64,000 bases of DNA from Ecdyonurus torrentis. Lineage: Eukaryota; Arthropoda; Insecta; Ephemeroptera; Heptageniidae. Position 1 is the first letter of the stretch; each line of letters begins with the position of its first letter. The DNA is taken from NCBI GenBank assembly GCA_949318235.1, contig OX439131.1:18219537-18283536 (forward strand), in the 5' to 3' direction. Below, piece after piece: positions 13,444 to 27,100 of the stretch. The notes beneath the pieces are model-generated. The model was not told the DNA's origin. It ran no database searches and was given only the letters and a program-made list of their open reading frames with translations. The position numbers and the translations under genes are program-made.

Positions 13444-13513
13444 AATAATAATAAACTATTTTTATTAAGAAGCCACAACAAAAGGTATACACCCACTTAC
13501 ATGATCCTCTGAC
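13444..13513 (-). mobile_element. retroelement-like 3' tail, second copy
   Basis: On the minus strand it reads GTCAGAGGATCATGTAAGTG, then GGTGTATACCTTTTGTTGTGGC, a TTAATAAAAA block and a TTATTATTATTAATA end. It aligns along its length with 58118-58187 on the plus strand, and its last two thirds also align with 13304-13352. That implies three copies of one family in this window. There is no coding sequence, so only the 3' end is present. Confidence 0.55.
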
Positions 13514-14337
13514 ATAAAATAAAATGAAAACATACAATAAATGTTAACAAATTCAGTCGTATTCTTAATTAATTATTAACCACAGACAGTTATACATTAA
13601 TGATTATAAAACTCCCTATATATAACTTAAGATATTGTTTTTATTTTATCACATTTACAGTACCAATCTTGTCAAACTCGAGTAAACTATGCAATGTTAT
13701 TCTTTTGAGAAAAAAATATCAAAATAAATTTAATTTAATTTTTAATATCACAATTGTGTGCACTTCAACCGTATAATGTAAAATATTTATTATAAAAATC
13801 ACTTTATCGTTCATTATAATATTCCATTTTCAATTGTTGCAGATAAAATTAATATACAAGTTTGGTTTATATAACAAAAGATAAAGAGTTATTTCAGTAT
13901 ATGAACTAACAAATTCTATTGGATGAATCAAAATTAATTTTTTTTATCAAAGTACTTATTGTGAGGGGAATATTACAATAAAATATCCAGCAGATTCCCA
14001 ATTAAACAGTTTAATATTCTTATCAATTATATGTTCAATTGACATAAATTAAAGATTAAAACCGTTAAGATTTAATATCTTTACCTCAATATTATAAAAG
14101 TCAAATTACATTTAATTTTATTATTAAAATTCATGATATTTGTTATAGTATAATACTTATATACAAATTTTTTAAACATAAATAATATTTTTAAATTTAA
14201 ATTTTATGTATAATATAATATGAATATTAAAACGTTTATTATCTTCAACAATATTATCTTATATACAATATGTTACATTTCGTAACAATAAATGAAGTAT
14301 CAAAATTATCTTTTATGGTTGTGGAGTATGAAATCCT

Positions 14338-14340
<3 letters not shown>
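13514..14340. other. AT-rich non-coding stretch
   Basis: Nothing beyond AT-rich sequence and short homopolymers is visible. Confidence 0.65.

Positions 14341-14420
<80 letters not shown>
14341..14420. repeat. (CT)n microsatellite
   Basis: About 40 uninterrupted TC units. Confidence 0.98.
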
Positions 14421-14422
<2 letters not shown>

Positions 14423-14750
14423 GTCGCACACTCACTTTCAACCCCCTCCCCTCTCTTTTGGATGCTGTAAAGGACGCAGCTGCTGTATCTTAAAGTTATC
14501 TCTTGATGATGGACCAATTACTAGACTTTGTTTCTCTCTCTCTCTCTCTATCTCTTTCATTCACTCTCTCGTTTTGCTCATCGTACTGACTGCCTTTCTA
14601 ACGGTTGAAGCTACATGTCCGTCTTTCAATTAAACGAACAGAACTAATGTTGGCTAACCCCATAGCCCCCACATTCATATATACAGTATAAGCTTTACGT
14701 ACTCGATTGAGCGCGATGAGAACGAGAGAGAGAGAGAAACACAGGTTTGC
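14421..14750. other. GC-richer island next to a CT array
   Basis: About 330 bp with clearly more G and C than its surroundings. It includes the E-box-containing GCAGCTGCTG near 14478, a second short CT array at about 14529-14549 and a short GA array near 14725-14737. The overlapping serine/leucine-rich frames are repeat translations. It may be a regulatory island or an old repeat; nothing decides between them. Confidence 0.35.
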
Positions 14751-16121
14751 TTTAGGCGTTTTGTATTCTATCGTATACAGTAAATCTCCATGATTAAGCT
14801 ACCTCTTCCTACTTTATATTACTGTACAAGTGAGCAATATGCGTGAGATTCAAAAGGATAGATAATATACAAGTTTGCTTGCTTGCAGCCTATTCACAAC
14901 AAAATTACTAACCATACATACATATAACACTGATGATGACTAACTCAATCTTCACTTGTAAATTTCTCACTTCCTCTGTACATTTTATTGTCTTTTAATT
15001 ATTATTATTATTATTACAGTAAAAAATATTCATATAACTTTATCTTTTACCTTTTATTTATTTTTTATGAGAATTTATTAACTCACAATTATTATTAAAA
15101 ATTAAAATGTATTTTTATGACTTTCACATCTGTTTTTAGATTAAATATATTTTAATTTGTATATTGCCTTGAAGCAATATAAGCTTTCAAAGCCAGTAAG
15201 AAGGTTGAATTCAAAGAAGTGAAAACATAAAATGATGAAATATAATTTTAAATTGTGATTATAAATCCAGAGTTGCCATTTTATCTTATCTCGATTTTTT
15301 TTTTATTTTTTTTTTTTTAGACAAGAAAAACGCTGCGCATTGTCTTGTTTCTTCTTTCAAGTACAGTATGCTTACTGCATATTATTGTAAACTATTCAAT
15401 TACTTGCTTGGTTTATTGCAGAGCATCTTTATTTTAATCATTTAACTACTTCAACTATTCAGATAATATTACTAACTAATATTACTAAATTGCTAACTAA
15501 CGAAGAAACACCTAAAACATGTTTTCAAAAGTATACATTTCATTGATAATTTTTCTACTTTAAAATAATATTGATCATTTACTATTTTCTAGTTTTAATT
15601 TCATTTTAATGATGGTAACACATCTCATAAGTGTTAACTATTACTGAGCAATAAAAATGATAGAACAAAATATTAATTTTGCAATATATACTTAAAAATA
15701 AGCAAATTAAAAAATAAACAAATAAATAGATATCAGATTAATTATTTAGATTTTTTTATTACAATTTGTTTATATTATTTGTTTTGTAATTGAGTATACA
15801 ATATTGTTACTATGTGTTACAAATATTTTACATATTTATGGCAATAATATATAAATTGAAATGTAAATACAGAAAATAATTGTCAATATTACGTATTTGT
15901 GGAAACATGACATTGTAATTATTTAGCGAGTGGCTACTGTAAATATAAAATTCAATTTGTCATTTTACACACAATTTTAAACATACATTTTTAAAATGCT
16001 TACAATTTTTCAATACTTTTTTTTTTTTTTTTTTTTTTTTTGTAGACCGCGACAAAAAAAATTTGACGAAAACTGTATAATTAATTTTGCTTTTTAAACA
16101 TTATTCATTTTTAAAGTAAGT

Positions 16122-16153
<32 letters not shown>

Positions 16154-17512
16154 GTAGGCAGTAAACAAAGTTTTACTGTTTTTACTTAATTGAGTCATAA
16201 AACATGTTTTATTCAGTCTAGTTAGTTACATGTTAAAGGTTGAGAATCACAAAAAAATATATTACTTTAACAACAAATCATTTTATACTCGTCTCATGTG
16301 AATGAGATATATAAAATTCTAAACTTTTTTTTTTTGCTATACTTTAAAAACTGCATAAATGAATACACATTTTTTAAATGTTATTTCTGCTACATTTTAT
16401 GTAAATTTGTACCCAAGTAATATAACTTAAACCAAAAGAAATGTTAATTTTTTATTTAATTTTGTTATATATTTTTTACTTTATTTGTTAATACTGCAAA
16501 TTAACATACTGATAAAAAGTAACTAGCTTTCTTAATGCATATAAGATTCTTATAAATAAATCCATGTATTTTTATTAATACAGTAATTAAAAAAAAAAAA
16601 CGTCAATCTACTATTACTTCCATTGTGAAAGCTATTTAATGCTTGAAAAACTAATTAAACAAAATTACCAGTGTAAACAATAAAAAATGCTTTGAAAAAA
16701 ATAGAAAAGCGTTTCAATAATTTTCTGAATTTTCATGTATATATACTTTATTTTAATGCTCTATTTCTTAAACAAATTTTCATATAAATTAAAAAGACCT
16801 ATATAAATTATTGGAGTAATATATAATTTATACTTCTTATATTATTTGAACGATTCACATAACGCATTGACGTAATATATTCAAATTCAAACCATAGAAA
16901 AAAATAATCAGATATAATCAAATATAGTAATGAATGTTAATTAAATTAGGAAATAATACGTCATCGCAAATACAATTGATTTATTTATAAACATATTATA
17001 ACAAAGCAATAAAGAAAAACCAGTTTTTTTTTTAATTCATGGTATTACCTTTATTGGTTTTTATTAATAGAAATTTCTCTTCCATTCATTAATGATGTGA
17101 TATTATTTGTGATTATCATTACCTGTGCTAATCCAAGTGTGATCTAAAAAAAAACCTATCAATTTGCATTTTACTCATTATTATTTGCTCTCATATTTTT
17201 TTTAATGAAAATTTTTTTACCCAGAAAGCATAATTTATTCATGTATAAATTTTGTGTAAAATTTATTAAAAATTTGCATCGGAGCGAAATGAAATTTATT
17301 CAAAGTTGGTTGTTATTATAATATGTTCAATATATATTTTTTAAACAAAAAGAATTAATTAAAAAATATATGCTTTATGGATTTGAATTATTATGTATTA
17401 TAAATTGATACCAATATAAAATAAATACGATAACTATTTTACTATTTACACAAACAAAACATTTTCGACACGAGAGCTAAATTTTTTTTCACTCTTAATG
17501 TTTAATACAAAC
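14751..17512. other. AT-rich non-coding stretch with poly(T) runs
   Basis: No gene is supported. It includes poly(T) runs at about 16018-16041 and 16124-16153, both followed by TGTAG, which may be remnants of A-tailed retro-insertions on the minus strand. Confidence 0.6.

Positions 17513-17564
<52 letters not shown>
17513..17564. repeat. compound (AT)n-(GA)n microsatellite
   Basis: About 12 AT units run directly into about 13 GA units. Confidence 0.95.
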
Positions 17565-17566
<2 letters not shown>

Positions 17567-17639
17567 AAAAGATACTACATATAAAAAAAGCGAAGGTTCG
17601 GTTTTAAAAGTCATTGTATATGTCAAAAGATAGAGTAGT

Positions 17640-17935
17640 ATCGGTTGTTAAATCTGTTTGGGTCTAGGGAGCTAGCTCTAGTGTGATGTACGTACACGGA
17701 ATGAGTTTAGACAAAGCTTGACCAGTGTCCACCATCTATTTTGTGTGGTCGACCTCACTTTGCATGACCTGATACTCAGGCCATCCATCTCGAGGCGAGC
17801 GTCTCTCCCACTCTCTCTTTCTATTCTCTTTGCGTGCTCCCTTCCTACTCACCACCCCCAAGGGAATTCCCTCCACTTCCATCTCCCAGGAAACATTTTC
17901 TATAACGAAATGTTCTTTCATTGAACACACACAAC
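17640..17935. other. GC-richer island, function unknown
   Basis: About 300 bp with much more G and C than the flanks, including GTGGTCGACCTCAC and CCATCTCGAGGCGAGC. Open frames of 64-68 codons exist on both strands, but neither gives a recognisable domain or has convincing splice signals. A proximal regulatory element, an untranslated exon or a decayed repeat are all possible. Confidence 0.3.
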
Positions 17936-18305
17936 TTCAATTTTATATTAACATGCATTTTATATAATTTCAAAAACTTTTACTTTTCTGTATACCTCTT
18001 TAAAGTTTAAACGATTGTGTAATATTCTTGCATTAAATATTCAATAAACCTGGAAAAAACTTTTTACCATTTGTGTTTATAAAAGGGAATAAAATATCAA
18101 TTGATAAAATTCAATATTATAAAATAATGAAAATATTATTTGTTATTAATGTTCATATAGTTAATAATTCCTTTTAATTTTAAATAAAATTATTGAAACT
18201 TTACAATTTTCAAGAGGCAATTTAAAACTAAAATAATTAACGTATATAATAATTTTTTTATATATTTGTAGTAGTTGCAAAATCTCATGAGAGATAGCAC
18301 TTTAA

Positions 18306-18410
<105 letters not shown>

Positions 18411-18610
18411 TTGTATCCGCAATCAATCAATGATATATAAATTCTCACAAAGAAGTCTATGATTTATGATGGTAAATGCCAAATTAAATATTTAAATTAG
18501 TCCCTAGTTTTATTTGTTTGTTTACAGTATATATTTCGTTAAGTAAGATTGTCATTATGTCCAGTGAAAGGTTGAAATTTTAAGTACGTAAGATGTAAGA
18601 AAGAAAAAAA

Positions 18611-18832
18611 ATGGCACAGGTCCCTTTACAGCGTACGTTCACCGTTGCGGACCATGCGAGCCAAGCTACGTCAGAAAAAAAGGGGTTGGGACGACACACT
18701 AATGTCGCGATTTATCGCCCTCCGGAGAACACAAGAAAAGAAAGAAAAAAAGATTCCCCTCTACTAGCGATACGGTTCAAGCGTTTTACAGAATATAATA
18801 TAAGAGAATGTCACACATTTGCATCGATATAG
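18611..18832 (+). other. 73-codon open frame in a GC-richer island, coding status doubtful
   Basis: The frame starts with ATG in a good context (AAAATGG) and begins MAQVPLQRTFTVADHASQAT. It stays open through a less AT-rich segment, then passes into a lysine/arginine-rich part read from AAAGAAAG repeats. Composition is mixed in the first 45 residues, unlike the repeat-derived frames elsewhere. I recognise no domain, signal peptide or membrane segment, and no convincing splice donor follows before the stop. It could be a small gene, an exon, or a regulatory island that is open by chance. Confidence 0.2.
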
Positions 18833-18849
18833 AAGACGTGAAGAAGAAG

Positions 18850-20577
18850 AAGGGAGAAGCAACAAAAGTGTCATGTTCTTAAATTCTTATGTAATACAAC
18901 ATTTACTATACGGTATCAAAAATATTACTATAATATACCCTCTCTATTACAATACTTCATTTTATAAAATAACATAAATATATCTCTCGTTTTTTATTCA
19001 ATATTTCCAATACTATAATAAATATATTATTTATATCTTTATTGGTTCAAATAACATTTTATAATATTGAATAAATTTCGATTGATTTGTATTGAAACGA
19101 AGATAAATACGTACACAAAAAAAGAAAGAAAGAAAGAATATCTTACTTAAACCTAAAAGACGTATTTTTTTTTTCCGTTTTGTCAAAAGATTTCAAAGAA
19201 AGAGAGAAAACATGAGAGAAAGATATCTTTTTTGTTGTCGTGTGAGAAAAAAATAGAGGGTGGGATAAGCGGCCAATTCAAGTCAACATTTTTATATATA
19301 TCTTTGTGTAAAATCCAAAAGTAGGATTACTTTTCCAACAAACTCTACTTACCACAGGAAGCAAAAAGTAAAACAGTAAAAATACATACATTCAACACAT
19401 TAGAAAAGCTACACACAGTATGCAGCCCTCTCTCTTTCTCTCTTTGTTATTTTCATTTTGCTAGGGAGCAAAGCACGCTTGTAATACTGGAATTATTTAT
19501 CGACTTGAATGCTTCTCTCTTCCACAATATTTTCTTGTATGAAAATACAATGTTTGCCTCGGCCACGTATGAAAAAAAAATAAACTAACTAACTCTCTAA
19601 TAGAACATTTTGGTATGTAATATAACTACATTTAAAAACCATGTAAACGAAATTATAATTGACTAATTTTTTATTTATAACTTTTATAATTTAGCTTTCA
19701 AAATAATATTATACTATTTTTCTGTAGTTTTTGTAATTTAGCTCTAAAAATTGTACATAATCGTAACATTGAAAGTAATTAATATTAAGTTAGATCTCAT
19801 GTGATTCAAATTACAAAACAAATTGATAATAATTAAACTTATGTAATAATATTATACACCAAAGTACGAGTTCATATATTTTTTTTAACATTGACTTTTT
19901 TTTTTCTATTTATTACATCATAGAATACTTTTTTTATATATATGTTTTTTTAATGAATTATTATAGGAAGATTTTTCATGGGAAAATTTATAGCTTTAGT
20001 GATTGTTTAGTAAACCAACAAACCATTTAGCGTTATTTACGACATAAATTCATTCTTCACTTCGGGCGTTGTGACAACACAAAAAATAACCCAGTAAAAT
20101 TTTTGTTAAAACTGAATGTGAGAAGCTAATTGTTATGCAGTAACAATATGCCATTGATGTCATTATTAAAAACATGACACAGCCACCCACTCTCTCCCTG
20201 TCTCTCTCCCTCTCAACCCTCCTGTTTAAAATTCGGAAAAATTAGTCAAAAATTATATGTTTGAATTACACTCCTATACTCACTACTGTAATAATAATAA
20301 TAATAAATGGATTATATATATTTCCAAATTTTCTTATTCTATATTATTTCAGTTAAGCATCTACTATATTTGAGTACCATATGCACTTATAGAGCTTTTC
20401 CATACATCTCTGAACACATATTTGATTTATTGTTATATATAATATACATCTAGATTAATAGGGATTAAAATGTTGACATGTTTTATATTAAAAATCGATC
20501 AAAAGAACTTTTAATATACATGCACGTATATTTACACATTACTTTTGATATTATAGTTTCCCATTTCTGTACACAAT

Positions 20578-20579
<2 letters not shown>
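18850..20579. other. AT-rich non-coding stretch
   Basis: It contains short AAAG repeats around 19119-19139 and small CT patches near 19428-19444 and 20190-20217. No gene or structured element is visible. Confidence 0.6.

Positions 20580-20644
<65 letters not shown>
20580..20644. repeat. (AT)n microsatellite
   Basis: About 32 uninterrupted AT units. Confidence 0.97.
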
Positions 20645-20649
<5 letters not shown>

Positions 20650-21038
20650 CAATATTTCAGACATAAAATATTTAAATACAGTATTTCAGACTATGTATTA
20701 CAAATTTAAAAATGTGTTATTTATTTTAAATATTTAATGTGGTATATATCATATTTATTAATACTGTTTACAGTATGTTAAAAATTGTGTTTTAAAATGC
20801 TACGCCAATGTAATTTTAGTATATATATACTGTATACTGTATAAAGATACTTTGAGGTCTGTAAATAAGTAAAGCAAATATACAAACAAAATTATTAATT
20901 AGCTGGCAAATAAATCAATTTCAATTTTACTACGTATTTATAGCAAGGTAAATCTCATTTGTAAATTCAATATTGCAGTATCCTACAGATAGAATACTTT
21001 TTTTTTTTTTTTTTCATTATTGATTTTATTATTATATG

Positions 21039-21041
<3 letters not shown>

Positions 21042-21081
<40 letters not shown>
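21042..21081. repeat. (AT)n microsatellite
   Basis: About 20 AT units, some 40 bp after a poly(T) run at about 20998-21014. Confidence 0.95.
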
Positions 21082-21082
<1 letters not shown>

Positions 21083-21189
21083 CGATTAATTTAATTTAGT
21101 TTTTTTAGTACAACACACATTAATTGTTACAAACGTTTAAAATGAGTACATGTATATAATTAGATTTTCTGTGCATTTTGAAATTTACC

Positions 21190-21915
21190 CTCTTCAGTCC
21201 CTGACTTTAAAAAAAAAATATATTTCACTGTGGTAAATTTAAAACCACGTTTTTATGCGGCTCTCAGAATGATAAAAATACTTCTATTTTGTCAAAAACG
21301 TTTTCTTACTTTTGCGGACCCCCTACCTAAAGCATACTATATTTACGGCTTCTCCTACAAGCAAGATCGACGAATTTTTTTCCATTGTTATAAAAAATCC
21401 GTTAAAAACCTCTAAATTACATGTGTTGTTATGGATAAAGGTTCCTAAAAACCTTTTCGTTGTTGATCCGTTGCTAAGATTTTTGCTTATGGGTCGATCT
21501 TGCTTGTAGTAGAAACGACCGCACAGTAGATGGTACAGTAGTCCATCTCCTATAGCGGGAATGTCAGATCGAATGCGCGCCATAATTCCGACTGGGTGAA
21601 GGTGGCAGAACTAGAAGCCGTAATTTGAAGTAATGTTACGTGTAGTTCTGACAACTTCACCCAGTCGGAATTATGGCGCGCATTCGATCTGATATTCCCG
21701 CTATAGGAGATGGACTACTGTATAATATACTGTGAAATGACCGTTAATATAGTTTGCTTTACCCCTACCTTTATAGCTTTAAAACGCGTGTAAATTCAAA
21801 AGCGTTTTCTAGTCCAATTTTTGTATTTTTAACTTAATTTGTCCAATTTTTTTCGATTTTTTTTTAATTGAATTATCTGATGTCCACTATATTGTATACT
21901 AAGACTGAGGACGAA
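21190..21915. mobile_element. composite inverted-repeat element containing a nested MITE
   Basis: This less AT-rich block has several nested inverted pairs. One is TAAAGCATACTATATTTACG (from 21328) against 21741-21761, with two mismatches in 21. A second is CTACAAGCAAGATCGA (21355-21370) against its exact inverse at 21494-21509. The third is the 66-bp arms of the MITE at 21536-21720. The outermost pair, CCTCTTCAGTC near 21189 and GACTGAGGAC near 21905, is weak, so the limits are uncertain. Sequences inserted into one another, or a foldback element, would explain it. No transposase frame is present; open frames of 60-86 codons here follow the repeat symmetry. Confidence 0.5.
21536..21720. mobile_element. 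185-bp palindromic MITE with TA target duplication
   Basis: Left arm 21536-21601 and right arm 21655-21720 are inverted copies matching at 65 of 66 positions. Both begin CAGTAGTCCATCTCC and are separated by a 53-bp centre that itself contains AGAACT/AGTTCT. The element is bounded by TA on each side (21534-21535 and 21721-21722). A TA duplication with termini beginning CAGT is typical of Tc1/mariner-type elements, so this is probably a non-autonomous relative. The near-identity of the arms suggests recent activity, or gene conversion between arms. Confidence 0.8.
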
Positions 21916-23341
21916 TATATTTTATAAGATTTTATTATTTATTTTTCTTAAATAAATGCTAATAATGCTTGTAAACTGTTGTGTTTTATACACAGACTAT
22001 ATCGGTTAAAAAGAAATTCTTTACAATTTAACACAAGTTTGTATAAGAAAAACAACTTTTGATTCTGAATTGCAAGTTCAAAAATACAACAGTAAAAAGA
22101 CTTAAAAAATATTAAAGGATTACAGTATTATATTGAATACTATACAGTATATACTTAAATTTAAAATTCTATTTTGGTTTTTCCTGTTTTGCTTATAAGT
22201 ATAATACAACTTTGTTTTCTTGTATAAGTTCCATCCTATACAATCATTCTATTGAAAATTTTCCACCTTGTCTCTTTATTATAAAAGATATTTACTTATT
22301 TTGCTTGAACAGAGCAAAACATATGAGAGAGAAAGAGAGAAAAAAAGTGAGTGCACATATTATACACAATGAAAAGGGATGTATGTTTTTTTGCTAAAGC
22401 TTTCAAAGTGTTCTTTTTCTATACATTACATATGAGAATAAAGCTATAGTCAGTGTGTTGTATGCACTCCCTGCTTATTCCTATACCATGCCTTCCAGCT
22501 CTGGGCGTGCTATACATCTCACAAAAACATCGACGCTTACTTTACTCACGTGCGTTATATTTATGTTGTGTCTCGTGCACTCCTGATTTGTCCGTATATA
22601 CAGCAAGAAATAACTTTAAAGTTCAGCTAATAAATAGCCATCAACTAAAACAACAAGTAAAGAAAAAAAATTGTATTTTTTGTGACCCTTTATTTTATTT
22701 AGATGTTCTAAAAGTTTTGAAAATTAATGATTATAAAGTTGACTGACTTTACCATAGTATGTACGTAGAAATTCAAACAAAACATAATACTTTCTCAAAA
22801 TCAAAGTAACTTTAGTTTATATATAATAGAACTTTTACAATAGGGAAAAAAATGCATTCAATTGCGTGTCAATAAATTTAAATTTGATTTAAAAACAGAA
22901 CTTTAAAAATGATAAGTTATAGGTACACAGATGACTAAATTTATATTTAAAAAGAAACATGTGATTTGAACAATAAAATATAAATTATATTTTTATATAA
23001 ATAAATTGGATTCGTTTGCATTAGTTTCATAAAAGAATAAAAAAAAAAATGTAGAGAACAAAGTCTGTATAATAACACGGTACAATTTTTCAGTCCATTT
23101 CTTTATAAATTTAGCATAAAAAGCAAATTGGATTGGTCACGGAGTTTACTCTAGAGAATAGAATAAAGACTTTACATGTGCGGATGTCACAACTAGGAGA
23201 GCATGCAATTTTACATACAATTTTATTTCATTGTTGTACAGTTACGTATCATCAGTCAGCGGGTAATCTAAATCTACAGTCCAACTACCCTTTGAGTGTT
23301 ACATACATACAACGGAAACGGTCAAATAAATGTGTATCTGA
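21916..23341. other. AT-rich non-coding stretch
   Basis: No gene is supported. The frame at 22453-22746 has somewhat mixed composition (a CTATACCATGCCTTCCAGCT-type segment near 22481) but no domain or splice bounds that I can defend. Confidence 0.55.
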
Positions 23342-23491
23342 GTATATCAATGTACACATAATTGTGATAATATATTTTACCATTCAAAATCCAGCGCTAA
23401 ATTTTTAATGTTATTCTTATGAGAAAAACACGCGCTGGATTTAAATGGTACAATATTTTATCAAAATCGTGTGTACGATGCAATTATATAC
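23342..23491. mobile_element. 150-bp imperfect palindrome, MITE-like
   Basis: Left arm 23342-23397 and right arm 23432-23491 are inverted copies with a handful of differences, meeting at CCAGCGC/GCGCTGG around a 34-nt loop. Shared blocks include GTACACA, GATAA and ACCATT. The size and full-length symmetry are those of a foldback MITE. No target duplication is certain. Confidence 0.6.
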
Positions 23492-24995
<1,504 letters not shown>

Positions 24996-25069
24996 AGAAA
25001 TTTAAGAAGTTGAGTTCAAAGAGTTATCTAATTTTTACAAGCTAATGTAAGATAGAGAAAGGAGAAAAA

Positions 25070-25460
25070 AAATACTTGAGCTTTTGTGTGTGATTGGGTT
25101 GGCAATTTTATGCATAGAAAGAGAAAACGAGTCGCGGCTCACAAAGGAACCATTTATGATAATGTGATGCGTCTCTCTTTCTCTCTGCTTGCTTTTGCTT
25201 GTTCGACTTGGGACCATGATTGTGTGGCAGAGGAAAAAAAAAAGAAAAAGAAAAAAAGAAAGAAGGAAAGAAAGGAAAGAGTGATAGAGTGGTTGAGATG
25301 TCTTTTATTTCTACAAGTTAGAAGCGTCAGGAGAGAGTACACCACAGCCCAGGCGTTTAGGAAAAAAAAATAGTGGCTTTTTTTTCCCACTGATATCCCT
25401 CGAGTATACAGAACTCTTAATTATCTCCGTTGCGACTGATTGCTCCAAAGAGCTATATGA
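25070..25460. other. GC-richer island next to the long GA array
   Basis: The sequence is less AT-rich on both sides of an internal A-rich AAAG patch (25229-25280). It includes GAGTCGCGGCTCAC near 25130 and CCCTCGAGTATAC near 25396. Open frames on both strands cross the A-rich patch and lack recognisable domains. Confidence 0.3.
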
Positions 25461-25595
25461 CCAGCATTTATAGAGAGAAGTGAAAAGAAGTTTTGTAAAA
25501 ACATTAAAAGTGTTAATTACATTTTAAGAAAGAACTTTTAAGACTTTTTTTTTTACAAGTTTTTAGGTTTAAACCAACTATATCTTCAATATGTT

Positions 25596-25616
25596 GGGGG
25601 GGGGGGGGGGGGGGGG
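25596..25616 (+). repeat. poly(G) run
   Basis: Twenty-one consecutive G, the only long G/C homopolymer in the window. It could form G-quadruplex structures, or its length could be a sequencing or assembly error. Confidence 0.95.
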
Positions 25617-26846
25617 AAAGAAGCCAAAGATTAAAATATTATTTTAAAAAATTAAAAGTTGAATTAAACTTATTTCATGAATTAAATATAAATATTTTGT
25701 TACGGCACTTGTTTTATGTTTATTTCAGCGTTTTCAATTGTTTTGTATTAGAAAAGTGATATAGAGAATAAACCAGAGGTTTTGGGATAGTTTCTATAAA
25801 ATTTTAACCATAACTTCAAGCTCTAATATTTTATGTAAAATTGGCTCTCAACTTTCATAAAATGGGTATAGCAAAATTTTCATCTACCAACAACGATAAA
25901 TTAAAATACAAGTGTGGAAAATAATCCAGGTTTTAATCCGGTACTTACATGACTGATAATACTCAAAAACGTGATCGCTAAATATTGGTGTTCGAAATAT
26001 CCAAGCTAAAAGTTGAATATAATACCGTATTAACAACTAGAGTATTTATTTATATAAAACATGTAATAAATTATGTAAAATGTAATATATGACTCATAAT
26101 TTAAAGATCATACGGATAAATGTATGAATTTTTATCATATATTTTTAGTATCTAATAAATTTTCAAAAATATAACATATACATAGGGAGGAATAAAAATG
26201 AGAAATATAAAAAATAATAATAATAAACACTATGAATTGTCAAAAAAAAAAAGTTTCATAATATTTTAGATTGTATTCACATTTTTTAAGCACATTGAAA
26301 ATTGAATAAGAGCAATGATTTTTTTATTAAATACATTTGATTTTTATAACAAATTTACATATAAAAATATCGTAATGAAATTTAAATATTTTTTTTTTAG
26401 TATTTATTTTAAAGCCATAAATATAGTAAACAATAATGAAAAAAGTATATAACTTTTTCTCACTAATCGGATCAAATAAAAATAAGTTATATAAATATAA
26501 AATAAAATACGATATTACAATTTCAACACAGTAACTAAAAACGAAAAAGACTGAAATTGCTTTTTTTTTATATCATAATTTTTATAATATTATAACAAGT
26601 GAATAAGAAGCGATAAAATGAAAGTAACATGAGTCAGTGCGATTTTCAAAAAACAAAAACAACTATCACTTGGTGTTTCTGATTTGTCACCTGTAACATT
26701 TTGTGGTATACGTGGTGACAAGACTTAACCTTAACTCATAATATATTGTAAAACTTGAAAATACAATTATTTTTAGCTGAAAATAATTATCATAAAATTA
26801 GAACAACATGTTGAAAGCATAACTGATATTTTTAACTTAAAAATTG

Positions 26847-26849
<3 letters not shown>
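25617..26849. other. AT-rich non-coding stretch
   Basis: Nothing but AT-rich sequence with short poly(A) runs is visible. Confidence 0.65.

Positions 26850-26937
<88 letters not shown>
26850..26937. repeat. (AT)n microsatellite
   Basis: About 44 uninterrupted AT units. Confidence 0.98.
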
Positions 26938-26940
<3 letters not shown>

Positions 26941-27100
26941 TTCTCCCAATACTAGTTCGAGCGGATACAGTGTAATGAACTATGTAAAGTCAACTGTGAT
27001 TGGCTAGTAGGTTTATAACACGCTCTCTGATTGGTTTAGCACTGCGGATACAGCTTTTGGCGGGAATGACCTTGTTTTGGCCAGAGTGTATATAATTTTG
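26938..27100. other. GC-richer block with two CCAAT-type motifs
   Basis: It contains GTGATTGGCTAG near 26997 and CTGATTGGTTTA near 27028, each an inverted CCAAT box, plus TTTTGGCGGGAATGACC near 27055, which resembles an E2F site (TTTGGCGGGAA). The arrangement is promoter-like, but GATTGGCTAG also lies in the MITE at 52.8 kb, so it may be a decayed repeat. Confidence 0.35.

Noticed and set aside
14270..14633. Ser-Leu-rich frames of 66 and 113 codons
   Set aside because: More than a third of each is read from the CT array, and no domain or splice signal supports the remainder.
16018..16153. Two poly(T) runs followed by TGTAG as a repeat family
   Set aside because: The shared flank is only five bases and no body with boxes A/B was found, so it is too weak to call.
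21230..21583. Overlapping 61-86 codon frames on both strands
   Set aside because: They lie in the inverted-repeat block, where symmetry keeps frames open on both strands, and they show no domain.
22453..22746. 97-codon plus-strand frame
   Set aside because: The first part has mixed composition, but the last third is AT-driven; no domain, donor or acceptor was found.
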